A stretch of 64,000 bases of DNA from Sulfitobacter undariae (lineage in GTDB: Bacteria; Pseudomonadota; Alphaproteobacteria; Rhodobacterales; Rhodobacteraceae), in assembly GCF_014196805.1 (NCBI RefSeq), contig NZ_JACIEI010000001.1:496001-560000 (forward strand). The letters run 5' to 3'. The position numbers were made by a program, and so were the translations under genes. The notes under the pieces are model-generated. The model searched no databases. It saw only the letters and a program-made list of their open reading frames with translations, and was not told the DNA's origin. This document shows, in pieces, positions 63,970-64,000 of this stretch (positions within the stretch are counted from its first letter, which is position 1; the number at the start of each line of letters is the position of its first letter).

Positions 63970-64000
63970 AGTCTTAACCCCCCAGGGTCATGTCGTCGTT

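Noticed and set aside
1..64000. tRNA, rRNA, CRISPR array, insertion sequence or prophage.
   Set aside because: None was recognised on reading both strands; no paired spacer-repeat pattern, transposase motif or integrase was found. A tRNA covariance-model search was not possible here.

Overview
The window looks like a chromosomal segment of an alphaproteobacterium of the Roseobacter group (Rhodobacteraceae). This is inferred from gene content, not from a marker gene. The pointers are two TRAP transporters of the TakP type, a carnitine-to-betaine operon with the fused dehydrogenase/thioesterase, DUF1178, DUF3572, DUF983 and Hint-domain proteins, and an ExoY-type exopolysaccharide locus. No rRNA, tRNA, CRISPR array, insertion sequence or phage gene was recognised.

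Layout. 1-6.8 kb: a left-edge partial secreted protein, MTA phosphorylase, a SulP anion transporter, a Hint-domain protein, a flavin reductase, a GNAT acetyltransferase, an EcsC protein and a small secreted basic protein. 6.8-9.3 kb: modCBA molybdate importer on the minus strand. 9.4-15 kb: Nudix hydrolase, DUF1178, SDR, aspartate kinase and PtsP. 15.1-21.3 kb: two tripartite TRAP systems. 21.6-25.4 kb: metG, a serine hydrolase-like protein that lacks its catalytic segment, and an MFS transporter. 25.6-30.6 kb: aldo/keto reductase, then a carnitine operon (BKACE, lipoprotein, fused L-carnitine dehydrogenase/betainyl-CoA thioesterase), then a DMT exporter. 30.6-36.3 kb: Nudix and DUF983 genes, then a signalling block: a PleD-like cyclase whose two receivers both lack the phospho-acceptor Asp, DUF3572, a HAD phosphatase, an H-NOX-like protein without its heme histidine, and an HNOBA-type GGDEF protein.

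36.5-64 kb is one large exopolysaccharide locus: several glycosyltransferases, WecG/TagA/CpsF, a Wzy-like polymerase, Wzx flippase, Wzz/PCP protein, CpsD-like ATPase and ExoY-like initiating transferase. A tightly overlapping seven-gene operon (41166-58126) sits in its middle. It encodes a one-module type I PKS (KS-AT-KR-DH-ACP-TE), a glycosyltransferase, an NRPS (formyltransferase, vestigial C, adenylation domain interrupted by a luciferase-like monooxygenase, PCP), an Sfp/EntD-type PPTase, two related SGNH proteins (the second fused to a glycoside-hydrolase-like domain) and another glycosyltransferase.

The most interesting hypothesis is that this operon makes a small N-formylated, oxidised glycine-polyketide acyl unit and either attaches it to the polysaccharide or glycosylates it. 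The PKS has the only thioesterase and the NRPS has no working condensation domain. The chemically sensible order is therefore NRPS starter, then one PKS extension, then release. The A-domain pocket residues read by eye match the known glycine code. The adjoining c-di-GMP genes are plausible regulators of polysaccharide production, but no direct link is visible in the sequence.
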